Shown: one piece after another, positions 26,684 through 33,583 of the stretch
Layout: each line of letters begins with the position of its first letter
Numbering within the stretch: the stretch's first letter is position 1
Assembly: GCA_028284155.1 (NCBI GenBank)
Contig: JANQSF010000149.1
Coordinates: 1-45,803 of the forward strand
DNA: 45,803 nt
Origin: Phycisphaeraceae bacterium
GTDB taxonomy: Bacteria; Planctomycetota; Phycisphaerae; Phycisphaerales; Phycisphaeraceae
Reading direction: 5' to 3'
Translations under genes and position numbers: made by a program
Notes under the pieces: model-generated
The model's database searches: none
What the model was told of the DNA's origin: nothing
What the model saw: only the letters and a program-made list of their open reading frames with translations

Positions 26684-27986
26684 GAGTAAAACTGCTGTTC
26701 AAAATGAGGGTGCGGGTGAGCCCGTTCGAGTGATCGTTTTCGGCGTGTTCTTGCTCATGCTGTGCTTCGCCTCGCCCGACCGGTTCGGTGCGCGAGCGGA
26801 CCGTTGGCCAATCGAAAGCGACACCGCCACCGGCGACTGGTTCGGCCTGCGCAACGACTTGGCCGACGCGGGCGTCACACTCGACCTCACGCTCATCGCG
26901 GACTGGTCGCACAACCTCGCCGGGGGGCTGAACACGAACGGCTCGGCGTTCCGTCACCTGTTCGACGCTCGCCTGACGGTCGAAACGGAACGATTGATCG
27001 GATTGGAGGGCGGCACTTTCGTGCTCGACTTTTACAACCACAACGGCCCCGACGCCTCGGCTGACGACGTGGGCGACTTCCAGGCGTTCAGCAACATCGA
27101 CGCCGACAGGCGCACGCAGATCGCCGAGTTGTTCTATCAGCACGTCTTTTTTGACGAGCAGTTGCGCGTCATCGTCGGCAAGGTCGAAGCCAACGCCGAG
27201 TTCGCGTTCGTCGATTACGGTGGCAACTTCACTCACTCGTCGCCCGGCTTCTCGCCGACGGTCTTCACGCTCCCGACGTATCCCGACCCCGCCACGGCCG
27301 TGATTTTGTTCGTCGAACCAAACGACACGCCGGTTTATGCGGGCGTCGGTGTGTTCGACGGCGCGTTTCAAGAGGGTGTGCTCACCGGCTCGCGCGGGCC
27401 GAGCACGTTTTTCGGCGAGCCGGCCGACCTGTTCGTGATCGGCGAGGCGGGCGTGACGTGGTCGTTGCCCGGCGGGTTGTGGGGCCGACTCGGCGCGGGC
27501 GGTTGGGGGCACACGGGCACGTTCGAGCGTTTCGACGGCTCGACGTACGACGGCACGGCCGGTTTGTATGTCGTGTTCGATCAAACCTTGTGGCGCGAAT
27601 CACCCCCGGAAGAAGAAGACGAAGACGACGAACGCGACCCCGGCGCGCAGGGTATCGGCCTGTTCTTCCAGTACGGCTACGCCGACCCGGATGTCAGCGA
27701 GGTCGATCATCATGTCGGCGTCGGTCTGCAATGGGTCGGCGCGCTGCCGACGCGCGACGACGACGTGCTGGGCGTCATGGCCAGCTACGTCCATTTCAGC
27801 CACGACGCGCGCTCGGCCGGGGCGTTCGACGACGACTACGAACTGGCCGTCGAGATGTTTTACAAAGCACAGGTCACGCCCTGGCTGGCCGTCATGCCCA
27901 ACCTGCAAGTCATCGTCAACCCGGGCGGCGCGGCCGACGTGGACGACGCGGTCGTGGCGACGTTACGGGTCGAGTTGGTGTTTTGA
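26682..27986 (+). CDS. OprB-type outer-membrane porin
   Basis: A 434-residue beta-barrel protein of the carbohydrate-selective porin OprB family. The segment TGDWFGLRNDLADAGVTLDL after the signal region is the family opening. Alternating strands and a final aromatic residue (TLRVELVF) fit an outer-membrane barrel. The hydrophobic signal (VIVFGVFLLMLCFAS) starts near residue 17, so translation could also begin at GTG 26730, but neither start has a clear ribosome-binding site. A loop near 310 carries a dense acidic run (PEEEDEDDERD), unusual for a sugar channel. Divergent from a DtxR/MntR-type regulator with a shared operator candidate. A role in passage of metal ions or metal-ligand complexes is inferred; sugar uptake remains the default. 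Confidence 0.78.
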   Translation: MSKTAVQNEGAGEPVRVIVFGVFLLMLCFASPDRFGARADRWPIESDTATGDWFGLRNDLADAGVTLDLTLIADWSHNLAGGLNTNGSAFRHLFDARLTVETERLIGLEGGTFVLDFYNHNGPDASADDVGDFQAFSNIDADRRTQIAELFYQHVFFDEQLRVIVGKVEANAEFAFVDYGGNFTHSSPGFSPTVFTLPTYPDPATAVILFVEPNDTPVYAGVGVFDGAFQEGVLTGSRGPSTFFGEPADLFVIGEAGVTWSLPGGLWGRLGAGGWGHTGTFERFDGSTYDGTAGLYVVFDQTLWRESPPEEEDEDDERDPGAQGIGLFFQYGYADPDVSEVDHHVGVGLQWVGALPTRDDDVLGVMASYVHFSHDARSAGAFDDDYELAVEMFYKAQVTPWLAVMPNLQVIVNPGGAADVDDAVVATLRVELVF

Positions 27987-28351
27987 CGATGTGACAGTTC
28001 TTTGATTGTGGGCGGATTCGAACGCAAAGACGCTGAGTCGCGGAGACGCAGAGAAAGGGCGGAGGAGTGGGGGGATCAAGATTTGGGGATCGGCCGAGCA
28101 TTCGCGTTCACACCTGATCCCGCCTCAAACTTCTTCACTTAGCGTGCTCCGCGTCTCCGCGTCTCCGCGCCTTTGCGTTTCGAGTCCCCTGAAGTGCGGC
28201 CTTCCGGGGGCGGGCACGCCGCTAAACTCCGCATCCGGACAGCCTCATCTCCTGTTTTCTTACTTTCCTGTTCTCCTGCTTTCCTGATATCGATCTCCGC
28301 TCTAACATCCCGTTCCCCCAAAACCGGACCACGCAACGGAAGGATCAATCC
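27987..28351. other. Gap with repeat between porin and cysC
   Basis: About 365 bases without a convincing gene. Most of it is occupied by the inverted-repeat element at 28019-28182. Short open frames here simply read through the repeat. The cysC ribosome-binding site (GGAAGGA) lies at the right end. Confidence 0.5.
28019..28182. repeat. Imperfect inverted repeat built of GCAAAGACGC / GCGGAGACGC units
   Basis: The left arm (28019-28053) contains AACGCAAAGACGC and GCGGAGACGCAGAG. The right arm (28147-28182) carries the reverse complement theme, with GCGTCTCCGCGTCTCCGCG and CTTTGCGTTTCG. This degenerate AACGCAAAG-type repeat is known as an intergenic element in many bacteria. Confidence 0.6.
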
Positions 28352-28969
28352 ATGGCTGAGCAAGTCGCGACGAACATCACCTGGCACGACGGCGAAGTGA
28401 CGCAGGAAGAACGCCAGAAGAACCTCGGCCAAAAGGGCTGCACGCTCTGGATGACCGGCCTGTCGGGCAGCGGCAAATCGACCGTCGCGGTGGCTTTGGA
28501 GCAGGTGCTTATCCAGCGCGGCCACCACGCCTACCGGCTCGACGGTGACAACGTCCGCCACGGCCTGAACAAGAACCTGGGCTTCTCCGCGGAAGACCGC
28601 GCGGAGAACATCCGCCGTATCGGCGAGGTCGCCAAGCTGTTCGCCGACGCCGGCCTGGTGACGATCACCAGCTTCATCAGCCCGTACGCGGCCGACCGCG
28701 ACAACGTCCGCGAGTTGCACGCGGCCGGCGAACTGCCGTTCATCGAGGTTTACGTCGACTGCACGCTCGAAGAGGCCGAGAAACGCGACCCCAAGGGCCT
28801 GTATAAGAAAGCCCGCGCCGGCGAGATCAAGGGCTTCACCGGCATCGACGACCCATACGAAGAGCCCGCCAACGCCGAGATTCACATCAAGACGCACGAG
28901 ATGAGCGTCGAAGAGTCGGTGCAGACGCTGCTAGACGAGTTGGCGAAGCGCGGGATTATCAGCGCTTAA
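28352..28969 (+). CDS. cysC: Adenylylsulfate (APS) kinase
   Basis: A 205-residue cytoplasmic kinase that phosphorylates adenosine 5'-phosphosulfate to PAPS. The P-loop GLSGSGKST is at 36-44. RLDGDNVRHGLNKNLGFS binds and positions APS, and FISPYAADRD (about 108) and KGLYKKARAGEIKGFTGIDDPYEEP are family hallmarks. The length is usual. The ATG at 28352 has a strong GGAAGGA. PAPS feeds sulfate assimilation or sulfation reactions. cysE lies about 2 kb away on the other strand. It is not fused to a sulfurylase, and no cysD/cysN is in view. Confidence 0.93.
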   Translation: MAEQVATNITWHDGEVTQEERQKNLGQKGCTLWMTGLSGSGKSTVAVALEQVLIQRGHHAYRLDGDNVRHGLNKNLGFSAEDRAENIRRIGEVAKLFADAGLVTITSFISPYAADRDNVRELHAAGELPFIEVYVDCTLEEAEKRDPKGLYKKARAGEIKGFTGIDDPYEEPANAEIHIKTHEMSVEESVQTLLDELAKRGIISA

Positions 28970-28981
28970 CCGCACTGAGAA

Positions 28982-29054
28982 GGGTGCCTGTGAATGAGCG
29001 AAGCGTTTCACGGATGCCAATGCCGTGAAACGCTTCGCTCATTCACAGGCACCC
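28982..29054. repeat. Perfect 32-bp inverted repeat between convergent genes
   Basis: Arms at 28982-29013 and 29023-29054 are exact complements with a 9-base loop. The family sequence begins GGGTGCCTGTGAATGAGCGA. It sits between the stops of cysC and the sigma-like gene and could halt transcription from both sides. A half copy is at 10210-10239. Confidence 0.85.
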
Positions 29055-29064
29055 CGCATCCCCA

Positions 29065-30672
29065 TCAATCTCCATCCGGCTCCGCCAACTCCACGCCGCG
29101 CGCCTCGGCCGCTTGTTGCATGCGTCGCAACACACTCGACCCTTCGTCGGCCTCGCGCTTGCGCGAGCGGGCGCGAGGCGTCGCTTGCGGGGCGGCTTCT
29201 TCGCCTGTCGACAGCGCGGCGAAGTGGCGCGACAGCGTCCACACGACAAAGCGCAGAAACGTCTGGTCCTGGAACGGGTTGAACCGGTCGACGGCGTCGA
29301 TCAGCACGCGCTCGCCCGATTCGAGCAGGGCGATCAGCTTGCGCCCCTTCGGGTCGTCCACGCCCATCAACTGTTGACGCGCGACCGACAGCACGGTCGA
29401 CAGGTTCGCCTCGACCAGCCGCTGCCGCACACGCTTGACCTGTCGCAGTAGGTCGGCGATGGCGTCGAGGTCGCGGGCGCGCGGCTCGTATGTGTCCAGC
29501 GTGTCGCGGCGTTGATCGATCTTGTACTTGAGGTAGTTGAGGCGGACGAACATGGCAAGCTGCCGTGCCTCGTCGAGCATTGGTCTTTGAAACAGCGGAC
29601 GCAGCGCGTGCGGCAGGTCTTCGACGTACCGGCTGCTGTGCCGTTGACGCGACGCGCCCACGACCTCGCCGGCCTCCGACGGCCGTTTGGGCGCCTCGTC
29701 AAGCGTGGCTGCGTCGTCCGGCGTGTCCGGTGCGGGTAAAGCGGGCTCGAAGTCCGGGTCGGAGTTGGGGCGGAGGATCACCTCATCGGCGTCGTCGCGC
29801 TCGAATGTCGGTGATGTGTGGTACGCGATGCGCAGCCGGCGGTACGTCGCTGCTTTGTGGTCGCGCACCGCTCGGTGGACCGTCGAGCGCGTGCGTTTGA
29901 ACCGTCGGCACAGCTTGCTCACGGGGATGCCCACGCGCACAGCCCGCGCGATGAGGCGCTTCTGTTTCCACTTCAGCGGGCCGGTGCGGTCCTTGAAGAT
30001 CGGGTCGTCCGCGTTCTCGCGGTCGTGCTTGTCCAGCAGTTGGCGGATCGTTTCCAGCGCTCGGCCGGTCCGCTTGCTCAGGTGCGACGCGACCTGGTTC
30101 AAGGACACGTCGCGGACCTCGGCGATCCGCCGCGCCCGTTCGAGCAGCGACTGCTTGAGATCGGGTTCGAGCTGCGTGAACGCGCCGGCCTGTTCGACGC
30201 GCTGCCCGTGTCGTTCCAGGAACGCGTCCACACCGTCGCGCGGATAGACGACGCGCAGCCGACGCCCGCCGGCCAACATCATCCACCGCCATCGCAGGCC
30301 GAGCTTCCGCCAGCGGGTCAGCGTCTTGGTCGTTACGTTCAAGCGGTCAGCCAGCGCGTCCGGCGTCTCGATCGTCTCGCCGTCGGTGACGACCATGCGC
30401 AGCGATCGGCTGAGTTTGTCGATCATCAGCCGAAGGTCGGGCGCCGCGGCAGCGCCGACCAAAAGCGTGTCGCCGTCCGACTCGGCGTGGTACCCGGTGA
30501 TGCGGTAGACGAAGAAGTCGAGCGGGTAGTTCTGCTCCGGCTCGAGGATGTCGTGCAACGCCTCCGCCCGCCGAACCTGCGACTCCCGCCGCTCAGCCGG
30601 CGCGTACAGGAGTTGCCGGGTCAGGTCGTCCAGCGGGTCGCAGTTAAACGTCTGTGTCGTGTGACGCGGCAC
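29065..30672 (-). CDS. Sigma-70-like protein with C-terminal region 2 and N-terminal helix-turn-helix segments
   Basis: A 535-residue protein. Residues 352-490 resemble regions 1.2-2 of planctomycete sigma-70 factors: LFQRPMLDEARQLAMFVRLNYLKYK, then VRQRLVEANLSTVLSVARQ, LLESGERVLIDAVDRFNPF and FLRFVVWTLSRHFAAL. In canonical factors the last parts read like EANLRLVVSIAR and FSTYATWWI; here the -10-recognition positions differ. Ahead of it are three helix-turn-helix-like segments: 101-152 (MerR/excisionase-like, TPDALADRLNVTTKTLTRWRK), about 176-215, and 232-272 (LIARAVRVGIPVSKLCRRF, resolvase/sigma-4-like), joined by an acidic Pro-rich linker (285-345). No region 3 or 4 follows region 2. The start is GTG at 30672, 19 bases after the cysE stop. 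The role (alternative sigma, decoy or regulator) is unknown. Confidence 0.72.
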   Translation of the reverse strand: MPRHTTQTFNCDPLDDLTRQLLYAPAERRESQVRRAEALHDILEPEQNYPLDFFVYRITGYHAESDGDTLLVGAAAAPDLRLMIDKLSRSLRMVVTDGETIETPDALADRLNVTTKTLTRWRKLGLRWRWMMLAGGRRLRVVYPRDGVDAFLERHGQRVEQAGAFTQLEPDLKQSLLERARRIAEVRDVSLNQVASHLSKRTGRALETIRQLLDKHDRENADDPIFKDRTGPLKWKQKRLIARAVRVGIPVSKLCRRFKRTRSTVHRAVRDHKAATYRRLRIAYHTSPTFERDDADEVILRPNSDPDFEPALPAPDTPDDAATLDEAPKRPSEAGEVVGASRQRHSSRYVEDLPHALRPLFQRPMLDEARQLAMFVRLNYLKYKIDQRRDTLDTYEPRARDLDAIADLLRQVKRVRQRLVEANLSTVLSVARQQLMGVDDPKGRKLIALLESGERVLIDAVDRFNPFQDQTFLRFVVWTLSRHFAALSTGEEAAPQATPRARSRKREADEGSSVLRRMQQAAEARGVELAEPDGD

Positions 30673-30691
30673 GAAGGATGGTAGGAGCCGG

Positions 30692-31666
30692 TCATCCGCC
30701 CGCAGCGGCTTTCTCGATCGCCTTGATCGCGCCCTGCGGTTTCTCGCGGGTCTTGACCATCCCGCCGACGTCCATCGTCACGGTGTGGTAGGGCGGGACC
30801 GATTCGGTGATGAACACCGAGCCGCCGATCGTGCAGCCTCGGCCGATCACGACCTGGCCGCCGAGAATGATCGCGCCGCCGTAGATCGTCACGTCGTCTT
30901 CGATTGTCGGATGCCGCTTTTGGCCGGCCCAACGTTCGTGCCCGCCCTTGAGCGACAGCGCGCCCAGCGTCACGCCCTGATACACCTTGACGCGCGCGCC
31001 GATCACGCACGTCTCACCGACGACGACGCCCGTCCCGTGGTCGATGAAAAACGACTTGCCGATGTGGGCGCCGGGGTGGATGTCGATGCCCGTCTCGTTG
31101 TGCGCGTACTCGCTCATGATGCGCGGCAGCAGCGGGACCTTGAGCTTGAATAACTCGTGCGCGACGCGGTGGATGAAGATCGCGTCGATGCCGGGGTAGC
31201 AGAAGATCGTCTCGTCCGTGTTCGCCGAGGCGGGGTCGCCGTCGTACGTCGCCAACACGTCGAACGCGATCATCTCACGGATGGTCGGCAGCTTGTCGAG
31301 GAACGCGCTGGTCACGCGCTGCGCTTCCACATCGCAGTCGTCGCAGTCGTCGCCGCTGCCGTCCTGCGACGTGCGGTTCAGGTCGTAACGCAAGGCCTGG
31401 CGGACTTGGTCGTACAGCAGGTCGCGCGTCTTGCTGAGCAACTCGCCCACGTGGTAGCGGACGTTCTCGCCGGTCAGGCGTTGTTCGTCGAAGAAACCGG
31501 GGAACATGAGTCGGCGGACAATCTCGATAATCTCGATCGTCACCGCCCGGCTGGGCAGGAACGTCGCGCCCAGGTGCTGGGTCATCGGCTCGTCGTGATA
31601 GCTCTGGACGATGCGCTCGACCAGGTCGTTCAGCGGCTCGGGGTGGTTGGGGGACGTGTCGGCCAT
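30692..31666 (-). CDS. cysE: Serine O-acetyltransferase
   Basis: A 324-residue cytoplasmic enzyme that makes O-acetylserine from serine and acetyl-CoA, the first committed step to cysteine. The C-terminal left-handed beta-helix is clear: GIDIHPGAHIGKSFFIDHGTG, VVVGETCVIGARVKVYQGVTLG, RHPTIEDDVTIYGGA and GRGCTIGGSVFI, with the catalytic His-Asp of this family. The N-terminal helical part is longer than in enterobacterial CysE and carries DDCDDCD near 110. I use the ATG at 31666; ATGs at 31675 and 31678 are equally possible and no Shine-Dalgarno sequence is seen. Downstream, 19 bases away, is the sigma-like gene; the two are probably co-transcribed. Confidence 0.88.
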   Translation of the reverse strand: MADTSPNHPEPLNDLVERIVQSYHDEPMTQHLGATFLPSRAVTIEIIEIVRRLMFPGFFDEQRLTGENVRYHVGELLSKTRDLLYDQVRQALRYDLNRTSQDGSGDDCDDCDVEAQRVTSAFLDKLPTIREMIAFDVLATYDGDPASANTDETIFCYPGIDAIFIHRVAHELFKLKVPLLPRIMSEYAHNETGIDIHPGAHIGKSFFIDHGTGVVVGETCVIGARVKVYQGVTLGALSLKGGHERWAGQKRHPTIEDDVTIYGGAIILGGQVVIGRGCTIGGSVFITESVPPYHTVTMDVGGMVKTREKPQGAIKAIEKAAAGG

Positions 31667-31720
31667 GGGCGTCATCATACAGCTTGGATGCGGGCTTGGA
31701 GATGGGGTGACGGGGAGGCG

Positions 31721-31761
31721 GGGAGAAAGGGAGATCGGCAACGAACATCTCCCTTTCTCCC
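31721..31761. repeat. 15-bp inverted repeat in the cysE leader
   Basis: Arms GGGAGAAAGGGAGAT (31721-31735) and ATCTCCCTTTCTCCC (31747-31761) are exact complements with an 11-base loop, about 60 bases upstream of cysE. It is either a dispersed repeat or a leader hairpin; no riboswitch motif was recognised. Confidence 0.6.
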
Positions 31762-31793
31762 TTTCTCCCGTGCTCCCTTTCTTGCCGCGACTC

Positions 31794-31812
31794 GCGCTAA
31801 GCCGCAAGCGGC
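31794..31812 (-). repeat. Intergenic copy of the GCCGCTTGCGGCTTAGCGC repeat
   Basis: Exact 19-mer in reverse orientation, located between the 6S candidate terminator and cysE. Confidence 0.75.
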
Positions 31813-31847
31813 CTGAACAACTGCGGGTCGCGAATGAGTGACCGGAC

Positions 31848-31881
31848 AAAAAAAGAACGGCCCATCTTGCGACGGGCCGTT
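31848..31881 (-). terminator. Rho-independent terminator of the candidate 6S RNA
   Basis: On the minus strand: AACGGCCC (31881-31874), a 10-base loop, GGGCCGTT (31863-31856), then C and seven T residues (31854-31848). An 8-bp GC-rich stem with a clean T-tract. Confidence 0.8.
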
Positions 31882-32097
31882 GGGTTTAAGATCAACTCCC
31901 CATCCGCGTAGGCCGTTCGACGGTTTTGCTCGAACCCCGACAAAAAGTGGGTGCGGCGCCGAGTCGTCCCGACCTTCCGCTCGTTGACGGCCTGGCCATC
32001 GCGCCCGATCGACGCTCCCTCGGGGTCCTGAAAGGTTCAAGCAAAATCTGACGTCGTTGGTCGAACCCGGCAGACGGGAAGCAATCTTCACTTGTCA
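31882..32097 (-). ncRNA. ssrS: Candidate 6S RNA (RNA polymerase-binding regulator)
   Basis: The minus-strand transcript folds by eye into the 6S plan. Closing stem: AAGAU (32088-32084), CUUCCC (32081-32076) and GUCUGC (32075-32070) pair with AUCUU (31892-31888), GGGGAG (31902-31897) and GCGGAU (31907-31902 region), about 17 pairs with one small internal loop. Then comes an open central bubble of 23 and 16 bases, whose 3' side can form the small hairpin CCGU-CGA-ACGG (31923-31913). A 13-pair helix follows, UUUUGCUUGAACC (32046-32034) with GGUUCGAGCAAAA (31936-31924). A branched terminal arm of 97 bases completes the fold. Length, bubble, 3' hairpin, own promoter and terminator all match known 6S RNAs, which bind sigma-70 holoenzyme. 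Primary sequence is not diagnostic. Confidence 0.62.
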
Positions 32098-32103
32098 TGC
32101 GCG

Positions 32104-32112
32104 ATTATATCA
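32104..32112 (-). promoter_or_regulatory. Extended -10 promoter of the candidate 6S RNA
   Basis: TGATATAAT on the minus strand is a consensus TGn extension plus TATAAT. No good -35 box is visible, as is usual for extended -10 promoters. Transcription would start near 32097. Confidence 0.7.
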
Positions 32113-32140
32113 CGCAGCTTCATTCAAGTCGCCCACATCG

Positions 32141-32211
32141 TCATCGTACTCGTACTCGTACTCGTAATCGTCATCGGCAACGTCCCGGATCGATGACGAG
32201 TACGAGTACGA
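32141..32211. repeat. Inverted repeat with tandem CGTACT units
   Basis: The left arm (32141-32176) carries TCGTACTCGTACTCGTA and TCATCG. The right arm (32191-32211) is the complement, CGATGACGAGTACGAGTACG. It lies between the serine hydrolase stop and the 6S promoter. The 6-base units are too short and regular to be a CRISPR array. Confidence 0.7.
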
Positions 32212-32237
32212 TTGTTTGGTCGAGGTAGGGTGGTCGG

Positions 32238-33398
32238 TTACTTGTATCGCTTCACCGCCAAATCCTGAAACGCCGCGCGGATTTTCGACCCGTCGCTGTT
32301 GCCGAATCCCGTGCGGGCGATCATCAGGACGAAGATCATCTTGCGCTTCGGATCGACCCAGCCCTGCGTGCCGAAAGCGCCGCCGTGGCCGAACGTCCCC
32401 GGGCTGAGCATGGCCGACACGCCTTGCGGTTGGCGCACGAGACACCAACCCAGGCCCCAGCCGTTGCCGGGCGTGAAGCCGGTGACCAGTTCGCCCGTCT
32501 TGAGCGTCGTCATCTGCTGCACGGCTTCCTTCGACACGATGCGCTTGCCGTCCAGCTCGCCGCCGTTGAGGACCATCTGGTAGAAACGGAACATGTCGGT
32601 CGCCGTCGATACCAGCCCGCCCGACGGGTTCGGCGCTTTGCGCACCTGCGGGTCGTAGCTGGCAAACCACGCGTTGGCGGCGACGAGTTCGCCCTTCTTC
32701 TTGCCGGGTCGGTAGATGACAGCCAATCGCTTGCGCTGCTCGGCGTTCGGGTAGAAGGTCGTGTCCTTCATGCCCAGCGGGTCGAAGATGCGTTCTTTAA
32801 GAAACGTCTCGAACGGTTTGCCCGACACGACCTCGATGATTCGGCCGACGACGGTCAGGCCGGAGCCGTACTTCCATTTCGAGCCGGGTTCGAATTGAAG
32901 CGGCGCGGCCGCGATGGCGTCGGCGATCTGCGCGAGCGTCGGGTTGCCGGTCAGCCCGCGCGGCCCGGCCACGCCCGACGTGTGCGTCAGCAGGTCGCGA
33001 ATGGTGATCGGCCGACTCGGCGCGTCGCCGGACCGCAGCTTGACGTCTTTGAAGCTGGGCAGGTACTTCGACGCCGGGTCGTTGACGTTCAGTTTGCCCT
33101 CGTCCTGCAGGATGAGTACGGCCGTGGCGGTGATCGGCTTGGTCATCGACGCGATCCAGAACAGGTCGTTCTTTTGCGTCGCGCGGTCGGCTGTGAGATT
33201 GCTCTTACCGACGGCGGTGTGGTGAACGACCTCGCCGTTCTTCGCGACAAGTGTGACCGCGCCGCTGATCTGGCGGTCCATCACCGACTCGAGCATGCGC
33301 ACCGTGATTAAGTCGTCTTCGGCGGCACGGGCGGTGAACGTGTGAGTCGTCGCGAGAGTGAGTGCGAGGACGACGAGGAGATGTTTTAGGTGGTTCAT
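32238..33398 (-). CDS. Exported serine beta-lactamase-like hydrolase (class C / esterase fold)
   Basis: A 386-residue protein of the beta-lactamase/penicillin-binding-protein-like superfamily. A signal peptide (MNHLKHLLVVLALTLATTHTFTARA) opens it. The active-site SMTK (84-87), the tyrosine motif YGSG (177-180, in place of YxN) and HGG near 347 are present. Domain-wide matches such as ITIRDLLTHTSGV, LQFEPGSKWKYG and GGLVSTATDM are typical of serine hydrolases annotated as beta-lactamase family. Many act as esterases or on peptidoglycan fragments, so antibiotic resistance should not be assumed. The ATG at 33398 has no strong Shine-Dalgarno sequence. It is followed by the CGTACT repeat and transcribed on its own. 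Confidence 0.86.
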   Translation of the reverse strand: MNHLKHLLVVLALTLATTHTFTARAAEDDLITVRMLESVMDRQISGAVTLVAKNGEVVHHTAVGKSNLTADRATQKNDLFWIASMTKPITATAVLILQDEGKLNVNDPASKYLPSFKDVKLRSGDAPSRPITIRDLLTHTSGVAGPRGLTGNPTLAQIADAIAAAPLQFEPGSKWKYGSGLTVVGRIIEVVSGKPFETFLKERIFDPLGMKDTTFYPNAEQRKRLAVIYRPGKKKGELVAANAWFASYDPQVRKAPNPSGGLVSTATDMFRFYQMVLNGGELDGKRIVSKEAVQQMTTLKTGELVTGFTPGNGWGLGWCLVRQPQGVSAMLSPGTFGHGGAFGTQGWVDPKRKMIFVLMIARTGFGNSDGSKIRAAFQDLAVKRYK

Positions 33399-33486
33399 GG
33401 GAGGGCTCTGCGAGTGTCGAGTGTTGTTGGTCTAGATTTCTGTTTCTGCGTCTTAGCGACGGTCGGGTTTGGTGTCTTTTCTGGAT

Positions 33487-33568
33487 GGGAGGGCGATGCT
33501 CCGTCCGAGCCGCGGGGCGAGTCGAATGCACAAACTTCACCACGGCTCGGACGGAGCCTCGCCCTCCC
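33487..33568. repeat. 26-bp inverted repeat of the GGAGGGCGAGGCTCCGTCC family
   Basis: Arms at 33487-33512 and 33543-33568 are complementary with one mismatch. It lies between the argJ stop and the serine hydrolase start. It is of the dispersed palindrome type seen in planctomycete genomes. Confidence 0.75.
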
Positions 33569-33583
33569 GGTAAGCGGTTGCGG

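Larger units (their letters stand above)
31667..32237. other. Intergenic region of about 570 bases holding a structured RNA
   Basis: No protein gene is convincing here. From left to right it holds the cysE leader with a 15-bp hairpin (31721-31761), the 19-mer repeat (31794-31812), a minus-strand terminator, a candidate 6S RNA, its promoter, and a GTACTC-rich inverted repeat beside the serine hydrolase stop. Confidence 0.6.

Noticed and set aside
31892..32098. A 68-codon minus-strand frame inside the 6S candidate
   Set aside because: Its ATG lies about six bases after the -10 box, so it could only be leaderless. It has no recognisable protein character and overlaps extended RNA pairing.
32141..32211. 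Short tandem repeats that might be a CRISPR array
   Set aside because: Six-base units without spacers, arranged as an inverted repeat.
32238..33398. Antibiotic resistance call for the beta-lactamase-like gene
   Set aside because: The SxxK, YxS and HGG pattern is shared by many esterases and peptidases of the superfamily; nothing shows beta-lactam hydrolysis.
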